From NCBI GenBank assembly GCA_964561005.1, contig CAZLNO010000005.1:7585-71584 (forward strand): 64,000 nt of DNA. Direction: 5' to 3'. This stretch comes from CAZLNO01 sp964561005 (GTDB lineage Bacteria; Pseudomonadota; Alphaproteobacteria; Kiloniellales; Rhodovibrionaceae). The notes beneath the pieces are model-generated. The model was not told the DNA's origin. It did not search any database and saw nothing but the letters and a program-made list of their open reading frames with translations. Made by a program: the position numbers and the translations under genes. Positions 33,450 through 41,975 of this stretch are shown here, piece by piece (position 1 is the first letter of the stretch; every line of letters starts with the position of its first letter).

Positions 33450-35300
33450 ATGGCGATCAACATATCCGAGTCCCGGCAGCAGGTGGCGCTGCTGTACGTA
33501 TCGTTCTTTGGCCGGACGCCCGACCGGCCGGGCCTGGACTTCTGGACCCAGCAGCTCGAAAGCGGCGGCGATCTGGACGACATCTCCAACAGCTTCGCCA
33601 TTTCCGACGAGGCGCAGGCCCGCTTCGGCTTCCTCGACAACCCCGGCCAGGGCAACGGAGTCGGCTTCATCCGCCAGGTGTTCCGCAACCTCTTCGACCG
33701 TGAGCCGGACGACGAGGGCCTGCAGTTCTGGGCGGATCAGCTTCAGTCGGAACTGGACTCCGGGCGTCCGCCGGGACGGATCATCATCGATATCGCCTTC
33801 GGCGCCCAGGGCACCGATGCCGAGGCCGTCGAGGCCAAGGTCACCACGGCCGTGAGCGACGCCGACGCCGACGACACGGCCGGGCAGGAAATCACGGGCA
33901 CGGCCGAGGCCGACGAACTGGACGGCACGGCCGGGGACGACACCATTCTCGGCCTGGAGGGCAACGACATTCTCCGCGGCGCCGCCGGCGACGACGACAT
34001 CGACGGCGGCGCGGGCGACGACACGCTGGACGGCGGTCGCGGGGACGACACCCTGACCGGCGGGGCCGGCGCCGACACCTTCGTGGTCACGCTCACGGGG
34101 CAAGAGGCGGACGGCGACACCGAGGAAGAGGAAAGCACCGAGGGAACGGACGAGGACGGCACCAGCGAAGGCGACGGCGAGACCTCGTCCGACGACAGCG
34201 ACAGCGCCGACACCACGAGCGACGACGGCGAGGCAGGCGACACGACCGACACTACTGACCCGCCGGTCTCCGCGATGGGCCCGCCGCCCGGCGTGCCGGC
34301 CAACGAAGACGATGAGGATGACGAATCCGAGGACGAGGACGAGGACGAAGACGACGATGACGACGAAGACGACGGGCCTGGCGATGTCGGCCTGCCGCTG
34401 GGCAATGGCACGAACTTCCCCGACGACATCGAAGGCACCGACGGCGACGATGTCATCGACGGCGGCAACGGCGACGACCGCATCGAGGGCGAGGCCGGCA
34501 ACGACGAACTGAGCGGCGGCAACGGCCGCGACCGCCTGGAGGGCGACGAGGGCAATGACACCCTGTCCGGCGATAACGGCAACGACCGCCTGGACGGCGG
34601 CGAGGGCGAGGACACCCTTCTCGGCGGCAACGGCGTCGACCGCCTGGACGGCGGCAAGGGAGCCGACACCCTGTCCGGCGGGCTGGGCCCGGATCGCTTC
34701 GTCTTCGACGAGGAGAGCGGTGACGACGTCATCACCGACTTCTTCGCGCCGAACGACGTGCTCGTCTTCGACTTCGACGATGACACCGACGGCGGCACGA
34801 CGGACGACGGCACGACCGACGACGGCACGACGGACGACGGTTCGACCGATGACGGTTCGACGGACGACGGTTCGACCGATGACGGTTCGACGGACGACTC
34901 CTCGTCGCAGGTGAGCGTGACGGATACCGAAGCGGGCGCGCTGGTCTCCCACGCGGGGGGGAGCGTGCTGCTCCAGGGCGTCTCGGCCGGCGCGCTGACC
35001 GACGACAACTTCCGTTTTGCAGGGGACGACGACGACCTGCCCGAGGACGATGACGATGGGGACGACGCCGAGGGTCATGGCGACGACACCATCACCGATT
35101 TCGAGCTGGGGGCCGATCGCCTCCAGATCGAGGCCCCGGACGACAGCGAGCTGACCCTGGACGCCATCGAGGTGAGCGCGTTCAACTCGGGTTCGGGCAC
35201 GGACAACGGGGTCGTTCTGGACACCGGCGAAGGTCGGGTCACGATCGTCGGCGACGTCACCACCGAGACGCCGCTGAGCGATTACGTGGACATCGTGTAG
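33450..35300 (+). CDS. DUF4214-RTX extracellular protein with acidic linker
   Basis: 616 residues, starting [12 protein letters not shown], no Sec signal. Residues 1-130 are DUF4214 (half-motifs [14 protein letters not shown] and [14 protein letters not shown]). A first RTX block lies near 150-205. A Thr/Asp/Glu linker follows, including an almost pure Asp/Glu run near residues 287-311. A second RTX block spans about 325-420. Then come tandem [10 protein letters not shown] repeats (449-483) and a final beta domain ending DYVDIV, a typical type I secretion tail. RTX repeats bind calcium and fold outside the cell. It is flanked by its own terminator. Confidence 0.88.
   Translation: MAINISESRQQVALLYVSFFGRTPDRPGLDFWTQQLESGGDLDDISNSFAISDEAQARFGFLDNPGQGNGVGFIRQVFRNLFDREPDDEGLQFWADQLQSELDSGRPPGRIIIDIAFGAQGTDAEAVEAKVTTAVSDADADDTAGQEITGTAEADELDGTAGDDTILGLEGNDILRGAAGDDDIDGGAGDDTLDGGRGDDTLTGGAGADTFVVTLTGQEADGDTEEEESTEGTDEDGTSEGDGETSSDDSDSADTTSDDGEAGDTTDTTDPPVSAMGPPPGVPANEDDEDDESEDEDEDEDDDDDEDDGPGDVGLPLGNGTNFPDDIEGTDGDDVIDGGNGDDRIEGEAGNDELSGGNGRDRLEGDEGNDTLSGDNGNDRLDGGEGEDTLLGGNGVDRLDGGKGADTLSGGLGPDRFVFDEESGDDVITDFFAPNDVLVFDFDDDTDGGTTDDGTTDDGTTDDGSTDDGSTDDGSTDDGSTDDSSSQVSVTDTEAGALVSHAGGSVLLQGVSAGALTDDNFRFAGDDDDLPEDDDDGDDAEGHGDDTITDFELGADRLQIEAPDDSELTLDAIEVSAFNSGSGTDNGVVLDTGEGRVTIVGDVTTETPLSDYVDIV
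34794..34898 (+). repeat. In-frame 15-bp minisatellite in the RTX protein gene
   Basis: Seven 15-bp units encode GTTDD three times and then GSTDD four times. The later units also form a 30-bp higher-order repeat. Copy changes would stay in frame and alter linker length. Confidence 0.85.
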
Positions 35301-35327
35301 TCCGCGCCGGCCTGGCAGGGCTGATAC

Positions 35328-35364
35328 GGAAAGGGGCCTGCCCGCGCGCAGGCCCCTTTTTCTG
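35328..35364 (+). terminator. Rho-independent terminator after the DUF4214-RTX gene
   Basis: GGAAAGGGGCCTGC-CCGCGC-GCAGGCCCCTTTTTC: a perfect 12-bp stem with a T5 tract, 27 bases after the stop codon. It is the clearest intrinsic terminator in the window. Confidence 0.9.
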
Positions 35365-35460
35365 GACAAGGGGCCTGCGCGCAAGGGTGCGGTCGCCGGG
35401 GACGCGGTGCGCACCGGGCGTTTCGACGCGGTTCCCGTTGCACGAACACCCAGTCATAGC

Positions 35461-35646
35461 AGCGGCAATTGATTTTGACACGTCGTCCCGGATGCGATGC
35501 GGCACGCCAGTGCTGCTTCGCTGGTCCGGGATTCGCTGGTCCGGGATCTGGTCGCCGTGTGGCACGAGGTCCCGTGTCCGCGCCGCATCACTGCGTGCCG
35601 CGGCGCGCACGGGACGACAGACTGGTCATTATTGCCGCTGGTATCA
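35461..35646. repeat. Family A repeat, second copy
   Basis: Closely matches 2136-2307 from AGCGG-AATTGA-TTTTGAC through GCTGGTATCA. This copy contains an internal direct duplication CGCTGGTCCGGGATT / CGCTGGTCCGGGATC that the first copy lacks. It is not flanked by B units. No ORF is supported. Confidence 0.8.
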
Positions 35647-36727
35647 TTCGTTCCGACTCGATAACCAGTGCGCGAACTCGGCTGTCGTTTCGTGCCCCCC
35701 TCAGACGGACATTCCCGGTGCGGCCGTCATCGCAAAGGTCGTATCATTAGAAGCCATCTTACACTTGCGGGAATTCGGAGCCGAGAGAGGCGTTTTATTA
35801 AAATGTGTGGCATTTTTTCGTGTCCGTCGAAATGATTCAGTCTCTATCATTTTTTCTTCTGTGAAAATGAAGTATAAAAATTCCCAACCTGAGTGAAGCC
35901 GCCATAAAATGTAAACGCGTGTTTCATCGGCCAATTCATGGTTTCTAATTTGCTACCGTCAATGGGCGTTAATTATCGGAATGCCACGAGAAATACCCTA
36001 TCTCACGTATTTGTGAAGACTTCGGTCCGAGATGCACCTTCAGATTAACTTGATTTAACGGAATCGCGCTTATAACAGCCAAGCTGATGAGCGACGTGAG
36101 AAAGGGGAGCGGTGGATCGAGATGTGGGAGATGGATACAACTGTCGCGGAGGCACGCGAGCCGGGATCTTGCAGCAGGCTGCACGCGATTTCCTCCGACT
36201 TCCGTGATCTGGTGCAGACGTACTGCCCCCGCTGCAACGGCGAGGGTGCCACTTGCATGGTCGAAACGATTCGCGAGCTCGGCGACGACGAGGTGGAGAG
36301 CGCTGACGTTCAAAGCCCCCGCTAGAACCACGGGCGTCCGGCCCCGACACCGGCGCACGCGGCCGGCGCGCAACGAGACCGGGCTGCGTGGCTGATTGAA
36401 CGTGCGCTGCGATGGGGCGTGGGGTCCGACCCGCGCCTCGCGCAGATGACACCGGCAGTCGTCCGCTCGGCTCGTGACGGGCCTGAGCCTGGTGCAGGCT
36501 GGACACCACTCGTCGGACACGGCAAGGGACCACGGAAGCGGATTGGCCGCGGGCCTGGCGCGCCTCTTTCAACGCGGGCGCGTTCCGTGTTTGACTGCGT
36601 GCATGCCGCGCCGGGACCGGCATGTCCGCATTCAATCTTTCGAGGCACGGGCGGTCGGCGTGGCAATCCGGCGTCGTTCTTGCCACGGCGGCGGACGACC
36701 TTGTCATGAATCCGCGAGGAGGGCGGC
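35647..36727. other. Long gene-poor, partly AT-rich intergenic region
   Basis: 35690-36080 is strikingly AT-rich for this genome (runs such as CATTTTTTCG and AAGTATAAAAATTCCC) and has no credible gene. 36330-36727 is GC-rich again and holds a hairpin CATGCCGCGCCGGGACCGGCATG near 36602-36624. Candidate promoters for the downstream gene pair may lie here. The composition change suggests foreign or degraded DNA. Confidence 0.5.
36122..36325 (+). CDS. Possible small protein with CPRC motif
   Basis: 67 codons from ATG 36122 (ATG 36134 is an alternative), preceded by AAAGGGGAGCGG. The product has YCPRCNGEGATC, a Cys-rich knuckle that might bind zinc, and an acidic tail. No family is recognised and the flanks are non-coding and atypical in composition. 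It may be a remnant or chance ORF. Confidence 0.3.
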   Translation: MWEMDTTVAEAREPGSCSRLHAISSDFRDLVQTYCPRCNGEGATCMVETIRELGDDEVESADVQSPR

Positions 36728-37012
36728 GTGAGCCAGCAGATCTTCGGAGACGGCATCAAGAACGTGGCCTACGCGAACGGGGTCCTGCGCGTCGAGTTCT
36801 ACGCGCTGACCGCGCGCAACGAGCAGATCGATGCCGGAACCCTGGTGTTGCCGATCAATCAGGCCGGCACGGTGATCAACAACCTGACCACCGCGATGAA
36901 GCAGCTGGGCGAAAAGGTCCGCGAAGCGCAGGCACAGCAGCAGACCAGCGGCGAATCGAAATCCGGTCAGGAAGGGCAGGAACAGCCGCAGGAACTCTAC
37001 TTCGGCGAGTAG
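36728..37012 (+). CDS. Small hypothetical protein
   Basis: 94 residues from GTG 36728, supported by GAGGAGGGCGGC just upstream. The N-terminal 65 residues look like a compact alpha/beta domain (NVAYANGVLRVEFYALTARN, then INQAGTVINNLTTAMKQL), reminiscent of small DUF3467-like proteins, though I cannot confirm that. The C-terminus is Gln/Glu-rich. The next gene begins 17 bp later with its own ribosome-binding site, so the two form an operon. Both lie beside the convergent tolC-like gene. Confidence 0.65.
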   Translation: MSQQIFGDGIKNVAYANGVLRVEFYALTARNEQIDAGTLVLPINQAGTVINNLTTAMKQLGEKVREAQAQQQTSGESKSGQEGQEQPQELYFGE

Positions 37013-37029
37013 CGCCGGAGGATCGCGCG

Positions 37030-37581
37030 GTGCAGGCCACCTCCGTCGATATCGGCTACGACCGGGCCGCGGATCGGCTCCGGCTGGTACTGCACGGGGA
37101 GGCGGACAAGCACGGCCTCTGGCTCACCCGCCGTCTCGCCAAGGCCTTCCTGGGCAAGTTCGCCGAGATGCTGGCGCGCAGCGCCGAGGCCGCCGCCGGC
37201 CGCGGGGCCGACGTGGGGCGCGCGGCCGCGATCTTCGAGCATCTGGACGCCTGCGGCGAGACTTCCGCGCCGGAGACCGAGGCCCGGACGAGCGGCACCC
37301 GCCGCGAGGGTGATCCGACCAGGCCAGAGCCGCCGCCGTCCTGCGCCGTGATCACGACGGTGAACGTCTCGCCGCGCCGCAACGGCTTCGTCTTCACCCT
37401 GAGCGACGAGGCGGAGCAGACCCATGAGCTGACCCTGTCGCGGGCCGAGGCGCACCGCCTGGTCAGCGCGATCTACCGCAAGAGCCTGGCCGCGGAATGG
37501 GACCTTGCGCCGCACGTCGGCTGGCTGGACGAAGCCGAAAAGGCCCGCGGCCACCAGCCCGGCGCCGCCGCCGCCCACTGA
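37030..37581 (+). CDS. Hypothetical protein downstream partner of the 94-residue protein
   Basis: 183 residues from GTG 37030, with GGAGGA 9 bases upstream. It contains two segments of similar flavour, TSVDIGYDRAADRLRLVLHG and NVSPRRNGFVFTLSDEAEQ, each followed by an RL/AH-rich helix (LTRRLAKAFL, LSRAEAHRLV), suggesting an internal duplication separated by a Pro/Glu linker. No family is recognised. It ends 28 bp before the end of the convergent tolC-like gene. A role with the nearby secretion system is only a positional inference. Confidence 0.6.
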   Translation: MQATSVDIGYDRAADRLRLVLHGEADKHGLWLTRRLAKAFLGKFAEMLARSAEAAAGRGADVGRAAAIFEHLDACGETSAPETEARTSGTRREGDPTRPEPPPSCAVITTVNVSPRRNGFVFTLSDEAEQTHELTLSRAEAHRLVSAIYRKSLAAEWDLAPHVGWLDEAEKARGHQPGAAAAH

Positions 37582-37609
37582 ATCCGGGCCGCCGCGAGTC
37601 CGGGGCCGG

Positions 37610-39262
37610 CTATTCGGCGGCGCCGTTGCGTCCCGCCGCGTCTCTCTCTTGCTTCAGGGCGCCGGCCACCGCACGCAGCTCTTCCAGCAGGGCGGCGTCC
37701 GCCGCCCGCGTCACCGCCAGCCCGGCGGCTTCCTGAAAGCGCCCGATGGCGGCGCGCGTCACGCTGTCCATGCGGCCGTCGATCGTGCCGGGCCGGAAGT
37801 CCAGGGCGGCCAGCAGGCGCTCGATCTCCAGCAGCGTCGGGTCGCCGCCCGCGGGCGCCGCCGCGGCCTCGGCGCCGGGCGCCTCCACGCTCCACCACAA
37901 GCCCCGCACGGCCTCGAAGTCGGACACGGGGTCGTAGTACTGCACGTCGAGTCCGAGGTCCCGCGCGGTGAGCCGGCCGACGGCCGAGAGTACGCCATAG
38001 CCCGCCACGGCCAGGTCACGCCGGGCGCGGACCAGGGAAATCTGCGCGTTGAAGAGGTCCTGCTCGGCGTCCAGGACGTCGATGACCGTGCGCGAGCCGA
38101 CGCGGTGCTCTTCCTCCATGCCGGTCAGCGCAACCCGTGCGGCCTCGACTTCCTGGCGCACCTGCTCGATGCTGGTGCGCGCGCTTTCGAGCTGCGCCCA
38201 GGCGCTCAGCGCCTCCTGGCGCACCCGCCGCTTGGCCTCGCTGATCTCGATGCGGCGCTGGCTGGCGGTCTGCTTGGCCTCGCGCACCCGGCTGGTCACG
38301 ATGCCCTGCTGGTACAGCGGCACCTGGAGCTGCAGCGTGACCTGCGCGCGATCGGTGGTTTCGGTCTGCGAAGACGTCTCCTCCCGGTGCGACAGCGTGC
38401 CGTCGACGGTGAGGGTCGGCAGGAGCTGGCCCACCACCTGGCGCACCTGGCGCTCCGCCGCCTTGCCGGCGAAGAGGGCGCCACGCACCTCGGGATTGTC
38501 CTCCACGGCGCGGCCGATCGTGGCCTTGCGCGAGGCCGGCAGCTCGGCGGCCTGGCCCGGAAAGGAAAGCTCGCCGGGCGGCTGGCCGACGACCTCCTCG
38601 TAGGCGGCGATGCTGGCGGTGAGCTGGCCCTGCGCGTTTTCCCGGCGGGCGCGGGCGCGGGCCAGGCGGGAGCGGGCCTGGGCGACGTCGGTGCGGGTCA
38701 CCACGCCGCGCTCGAAGCGCGCCCGCGCGCCGCGAAGCTGCTCCTCCAGGTTCTTTACGTTCTCCTCGCTCAGCCGCAGGATTTCCTCGTCGCGCCAAAC
38801 GTTCAGGTAGGCCTCCACGGCGCGCTGGAGAACGTCCTGCTCGGTGTTGGCCAGGCGCTCGCGCTCCGAGAGCACCTGGTTGGTCGCCCGCTCCACCCCC
38901 GCGATGGTCTGGCCGCCGCGATAGATCGGCTGGCGAACCTGCAACTGGGCGCTGCCCGGCGTGGTCGTCTCGTTCAGGCTGAAGCCGCGGTCCTCGTCCT
39001 GGATCTTCTGCTTGCCGATCGAGCCGCTGACCGTGACCTGCGGGCGCCAGTTGCCGGCCTCCTGCGGGACCTGTTCGTTGGTGGCGCGCAGGCGGGCGCG
39101 GGCGGCGCGCAGCGTGGGATTGTTCTCGTAGGTCAGCGCGAGCGCCTCCACCAGGCTTTCCGCACGGGCGCCGCCGCCGAGGGCCGTCATCGTCAGGACG
39201 ATGACGGCGGTTCCCGCGATCGTGCGTGTCAGCCACTGGCCGCGCCGGCTCAAGCGATGCAT
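37610..39262 (-). CDS. TolC-family outer-membrane channel fused to a C-terminal peptidoglycan-binding domain
   Basis: 550 residues. A signal peptide ends near GGGARAE. Two OEP repeats follow: LALTYENNPTLRAARARLRA at the start and the second from about residue 230, with LNVWRDEEILRLSEENVKNL and VIDVLDAEQDLFNAQISLV as typical TolC helices. After residue 470 comes a PG_binding_1-like domain (ERLLAALDFRPGTIDGRMDS, then TRAAIGRFQEAAGL). TolC forms the outer-membrane duct for type I secretion or efflux. The extra domain could anchor the trimer to the wall. No ABC or membrane-fusion partner is adjacent. Confidence 0.87.
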   Translation of the reverse strand: MHRLSRRGQWLTRTIAGTAVIVLTMTALGGGARAESLVEALALTYENNPTLRAARARLRATNEQVPQEAGNWRPQVTVSGSIGKQKIQDEDRGFSLNETTTPGSAQLQVRQPIYRGGQTIAGVERATNQVLSERERLANTEQDVLQRAVEAYLNVWRDEEILRLSEENVKNLEEQLRGARARFERGVVTRTDVAQARSRLARARARRENAQGQLTASIAAYEEVVGQPPGELSFPGQAAELPASRKATIGRAVEDNPEVRGALFAGKAAERQVRQVVGQLLPTLTVDGTLSHREETSSQTETTDRAQVTLQLQVPLYQQGIVTSRVREAKQTASQRRIEISEAKRRVRQEALSAWAQLESARTSIEQVRQEVEAARVALTGMEEEHRVGSRTVIDVLDAEQDLFNAQISLVRARRDLAVAGYGVLSAVGRLTARDLGLDVQYYDPVSDFEAVRGLWWSVEAPGAEAAAAPAGGDPTLLEIERLLAALDFRPGTIDGRMDSVTRAAIGRFQEAAGLAVTRAADAALLEELRAVAGALKQERDAAGRNGAAE

Positions 39263-39353
39263 GCCTCGGTCCCGCTGGTGATGAAGGTTTCGGAAGCAGC
39301 GCAAGCCTGCACACCTGATCGTCCCGGAACAAGGGGCAAGGCGCCGGCCGCCG

Positions 39354-41696
39354 CTAGGCTTCCGCGGCACGGCCGTCCGTCGCCTCGACATCGCCGTAAT
39401 AGTCCCGTTCGACTAAGGGATAGTGAACGACCCACTCGCGGGCGGCGACCGCCGCCGGCGCCGGTGTGGCGGTGGTGTCCAGCAGGCGGTCGTTCAGCGC
39501 GCGCGCGTTCCCGGCGGCCGCAAGGGGCCAGAGCGCGCCCCAGCCCAGCTCGCGCAGGCGGTCGCCGATGGCGCCGAGGTCGATGCCGATGGGGAAGAGG
39601 CCCAGCGCCAGGGCCTCCGACAGCGTGAAGCAGTAGGTCTCGGGGACCAGCGAGAGGAAGAGCGCGGCATCCGGCCGGAGGCGCGCCACGAGGTCCCGCA
39701 GCTCCGCCCGCGTGTAGCGGCCGGTGACCGTGACGCCTGCCCGGCGGAGTTGCGCGTCGTCGGCGCTGTAGCCGATGACCGCGAAGTCCAGGGGCAGTTT
39801 GCGCGCCTGGGCGTCGCGGGCCATCGCCAGCAGCAGGCCGTGGCCCTTGTGCTCCCCGATGGCGCCCAGCAGCGCCACGCGGCGCACCGGCCGGCCGTCC
39901 GCCCGCGCGGGGTCGAACGGCAGCGCGTCGAGGTCCTCGGGGTGGGGGCGAACCCTGACCCGGGTGCCCGGATAGCTGTGCTCGATCGTCCGCGCCAGGC
40001 TCGGCGTGGGGGCGAAGACGCGCCCCGCGCCGGCCAGCAGCGCGCCGCACTGGCGTCGCCACAGCCAGACGGAGGGGGTGTCCACGGTGCGGCCGTGCGT
40101 CCGGATGCAGCTTTCGCAGCTCCGCAGGTCCGGCAGCCCGCAGAACCGCCCGGACCCGTCGGCGCAGTGCACGCGCGGACAGACCGCCGTGTAGTCGTGC
40201 AGCGTGATGTCGAAGGGCAGGTCGAGCGCCTCTTGCAGCCGCGCGAACCAGGCCGCGGCCGAAGGGCCGTAGCCGAGCAGGTGGTGCAGATGGACGTGGC
40301 CCACATTCAGCACGCGCAGCGCGTCGATCAGCGCCGGCGTGTCCCGGTCGATGTCGATGTTCTGAAGATTGGGCGTGACCGGCACGCCGGAGCCGTTCAG
40401 CACAAGCCCCGCCGAGTCCCGTCCCTCCGCCTCGGTCCAGTGCAGGCCGGCGTGGCGGGGCTCCACCGGGTCGGGCAGCATGAAGACGACCCGTCGGCCC
40501 TCGGCCAGCAGGCGGCTCGCCAGGTATTCCGCGTGGTGCCGCGTGCCGCCGTCGAGGCCGTGGAGGACGAACAGGCTGATCCGCGCGTCCGGCCGGTCGA
40601 GCGCGAAATGCCCGCGCCAGCGCGCCGCGTCCAGGCGCGTGCGCGCGGCCTTCAGCGGATCGTCGCGGATGTAGCTCTGGATCAGCGCGTGGTAGCCGGG
40701 ATGGCGGCGTTCCACCGTCTGCCCGGCCTGTTGCGTCAGGCGCAGCTTGCCGGTTCCGAAGGACACCGCGCCGAAGTGCCGCACGAAGGTGTCGGCGGCG
40801 ATGACGTTGCGCCAGCCGGCGTCCGCCATGCGGCGGCAGAGGTCGTTTTCCTCGCCGTAGCCGCGGGGGAAGGCGGCCTCGTCGAAATCGCCGACCGCCC
40901 GCAGCGCCGCCCGGGACACGTACATGCAGAAGCCCACGCCGGTGGGCGCGTCCACGACCGCGCCGGCGTTGACGCGGCTGGCGGCGGCGTCCAGGGACGC
41001 ATAGTCCAGTTCCAGCACCTGCTCGTTATTGGCCAGCCAGAACGGGAAGCTGGCGATTTCCCCGTTGTTGGTCAGCGGCGTCACCGTGGCGATGTCCGGC
41101 GCGCCGGCGCGGACGGCTTGCAGGCGGTCCAGCCAGTCGCCGTAGACCTCGGTATCGCTGTTCAGCAGCACCACGTCGCGGTCGTCGTACAGCCGCATGC
41201 CGCGGTTCGCGGTCTTGACGAAGCCGAGGTTCCGCGAATTCTCCAGCAGCGTGAACAGGCCCCGCGCGGCCAGTTCGCGCAGGGTGTCCAACAGGGCCGG
41301 CTCCGGGCCGGCGTCGTGGATCACCACCAGCTCGAAGCGGCCGCGCGGGGTCGAGCGCAGCACGCTGTGCAGGCAGGCCAGCGTCTCGTCGTGGCCGGCA
41401 TAGACGGGCACCACGACATAGGGCGCCCGGGCGTCGGCATGGGCGGCGTCGTGGCGGTGGCTCGGCGAATCCAGGGCGTCCCAGTCGCCGGGCGTCGGCG
41501 CGGCGGGCGGCGCGGCGCGCGCATGGTCCGCGGGCAGCCGCGAGCGGCCCTCGACCTGGCGCTTCCAGGTCTGATAGGCCGGCAGGTCCTTGAAAAGACC
41601 GGGGAAGGTCGCGAAGAGCTTCGCCTTGAGGCGCAGTTTCCGATCGTTGTCGATCGGCAGTCGGCGATAGGCGAACCTCAGGAGACGATGGAGCAT
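39354..41696 (-). CDS. Bifunctional glycosyltransferase, GT2 domain fused to GT4 domain
   Basis: About 780 residues from ATG 41696 (MLHRLLRFAYRRLP); the frame is open to 41849. The GT2 part (about 95-340) has APYVVVPVYAGHDETLACL, LENSRNLGFVKTANRGM, LLNSDTEVYGDW and GYGEENDLCRRMADAGW. The GT4 part (about 375-780) has LHHLLGYGPSAAAW, a Cys-rich insert (CPRVHCADGSGRFCGL) and RVALLGAIGEHKGHGLLL. It probably adds two sugars in order on a surface polysaccharide or glycoprotein. It is followed by the tolC-like gene on the same strand, 91 bp on. Confidence 0.87.
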   Translation of the reverse strand: MLHRLLRFAYRRLPIDNDRKLRLKAKLFATFPGLFKDLPAYQTWKRQVEGRSRLPADHARAAPPAAPTPGDWDALDSPSHRHDAAHADARAPYVVVPVYAGHDETLACLHSVLRSTPRGRFELVVIHDAGPEPALLDTLRELAARGLFTLLENSRNLGFVKTANRGMRLYDDRDVVLLNSDTEVYGDWLDRLQAVRAGAPDIATVTPLTNNGEIASFPFWLANNEQVLELDYASLDAAASRVNAGAVVDAPTGVGFCMYVSRAALRAVGDFDEAAFPRGYGEENDLCRRMADAGWRNVIAADTFVRHFGAVSFGTGKLRLTQQAGQTVERRHPGYHALIQSYIRDDPLKAARTRLDAARWRGHFALDRPDARISLFVLHGLDGGTRHHAEYLASRLLAEGRRVVFMLPDPVEPRHAGLHWTEAEGRDSAGLVLNGSGVPVTPNLQNIDIDRDTPALIDALRVLNVGHVHLHHLLGYGPSAAAWFARLQEALDLPFDITLHDYTAVCPRVHCADGSGRFCGLPDLRSCESCIRTHGRTVDTPSVWLWRRQCGALLAGAGRVFAPTPSLARTIEHSYPGTRVRVRPHPEDLDALPFDPARADGRPVRRVALLGAIGEHKGHGLLLAMARDAQARKLPLDFAVIGYSADDAQLRRAGVTVTGRYTRAELRDLVARLRPDAALFLSLVPETYCFTLSEALALGLFPIGIDLGAIGDRLRELGWGALWPLAAAGNARALNDRLLDTTATPAPAAVAAREWVVHYPLVERDYYGDVEATDGRAAEA

Positions 41697-41842
41697 GCGG
41701 GCCGGAAAGCGTCGGGACTGGCGCTGGTGCGCCTCGTAACGCGCGGGAGGATAGGAGGTGGCCGCCCCCGCCGCAAGCGCGTCAATGTCTTTCGTCTCGT
41801 TAGACGTCTTGGCGCGAACGTACTGTTTCCCTGACGGGCGCG

Positions 41843-41935
41843 GCCTCATGCTTCGACAGGCTCATCATGAGGCGATTTCTTCCAATGTTCCAGGCAGTTA
41901 ACGCCTCGTCCTGAGCCTGTCGAAGGAGCGGCGTC
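41843..41935. repeat. Family E dispersed palindrome
   Basis: CCTCATGCTTCGACAGGCTC and its partner CCTCGTCCTGAGCCTGTCGAAGG form an imperfect inverted repeat around an AT-richer centre. It is related to the palindrome inside 28817-28955. It lies between two glycosyltransferase genes of the same strand. Confidence 0.65.
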
Positions 41936-41975
41936 GCGCCGAAGGCGCGAAAATTCCGTTCACGAGAATGTCCTC

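Noticed and set aside
33252..35414. A 720-residue minus-strand frame opposite the DUF4214-RTX gene, with Val-rich repeats
   Set aside because: Its repeats are the antisense of RTX and Asp-rich codons; the plus-strand gene is well supported.
35701..35934. A 77-codon minus-strand ORF in the AT-rich island
   Set aside because: No family match, no clear ribosome-binding site, and it runs from the AT-rich tract into repeat DNA; a chance ORF is likelier.
36045..36707. A 220-codon minus-strand ORF across the gene-poor region
   Set aside because: Arg/Pro/Ser-rich translation spanning both AT-rich and GC-rich segments, with no domain; not coding-like.
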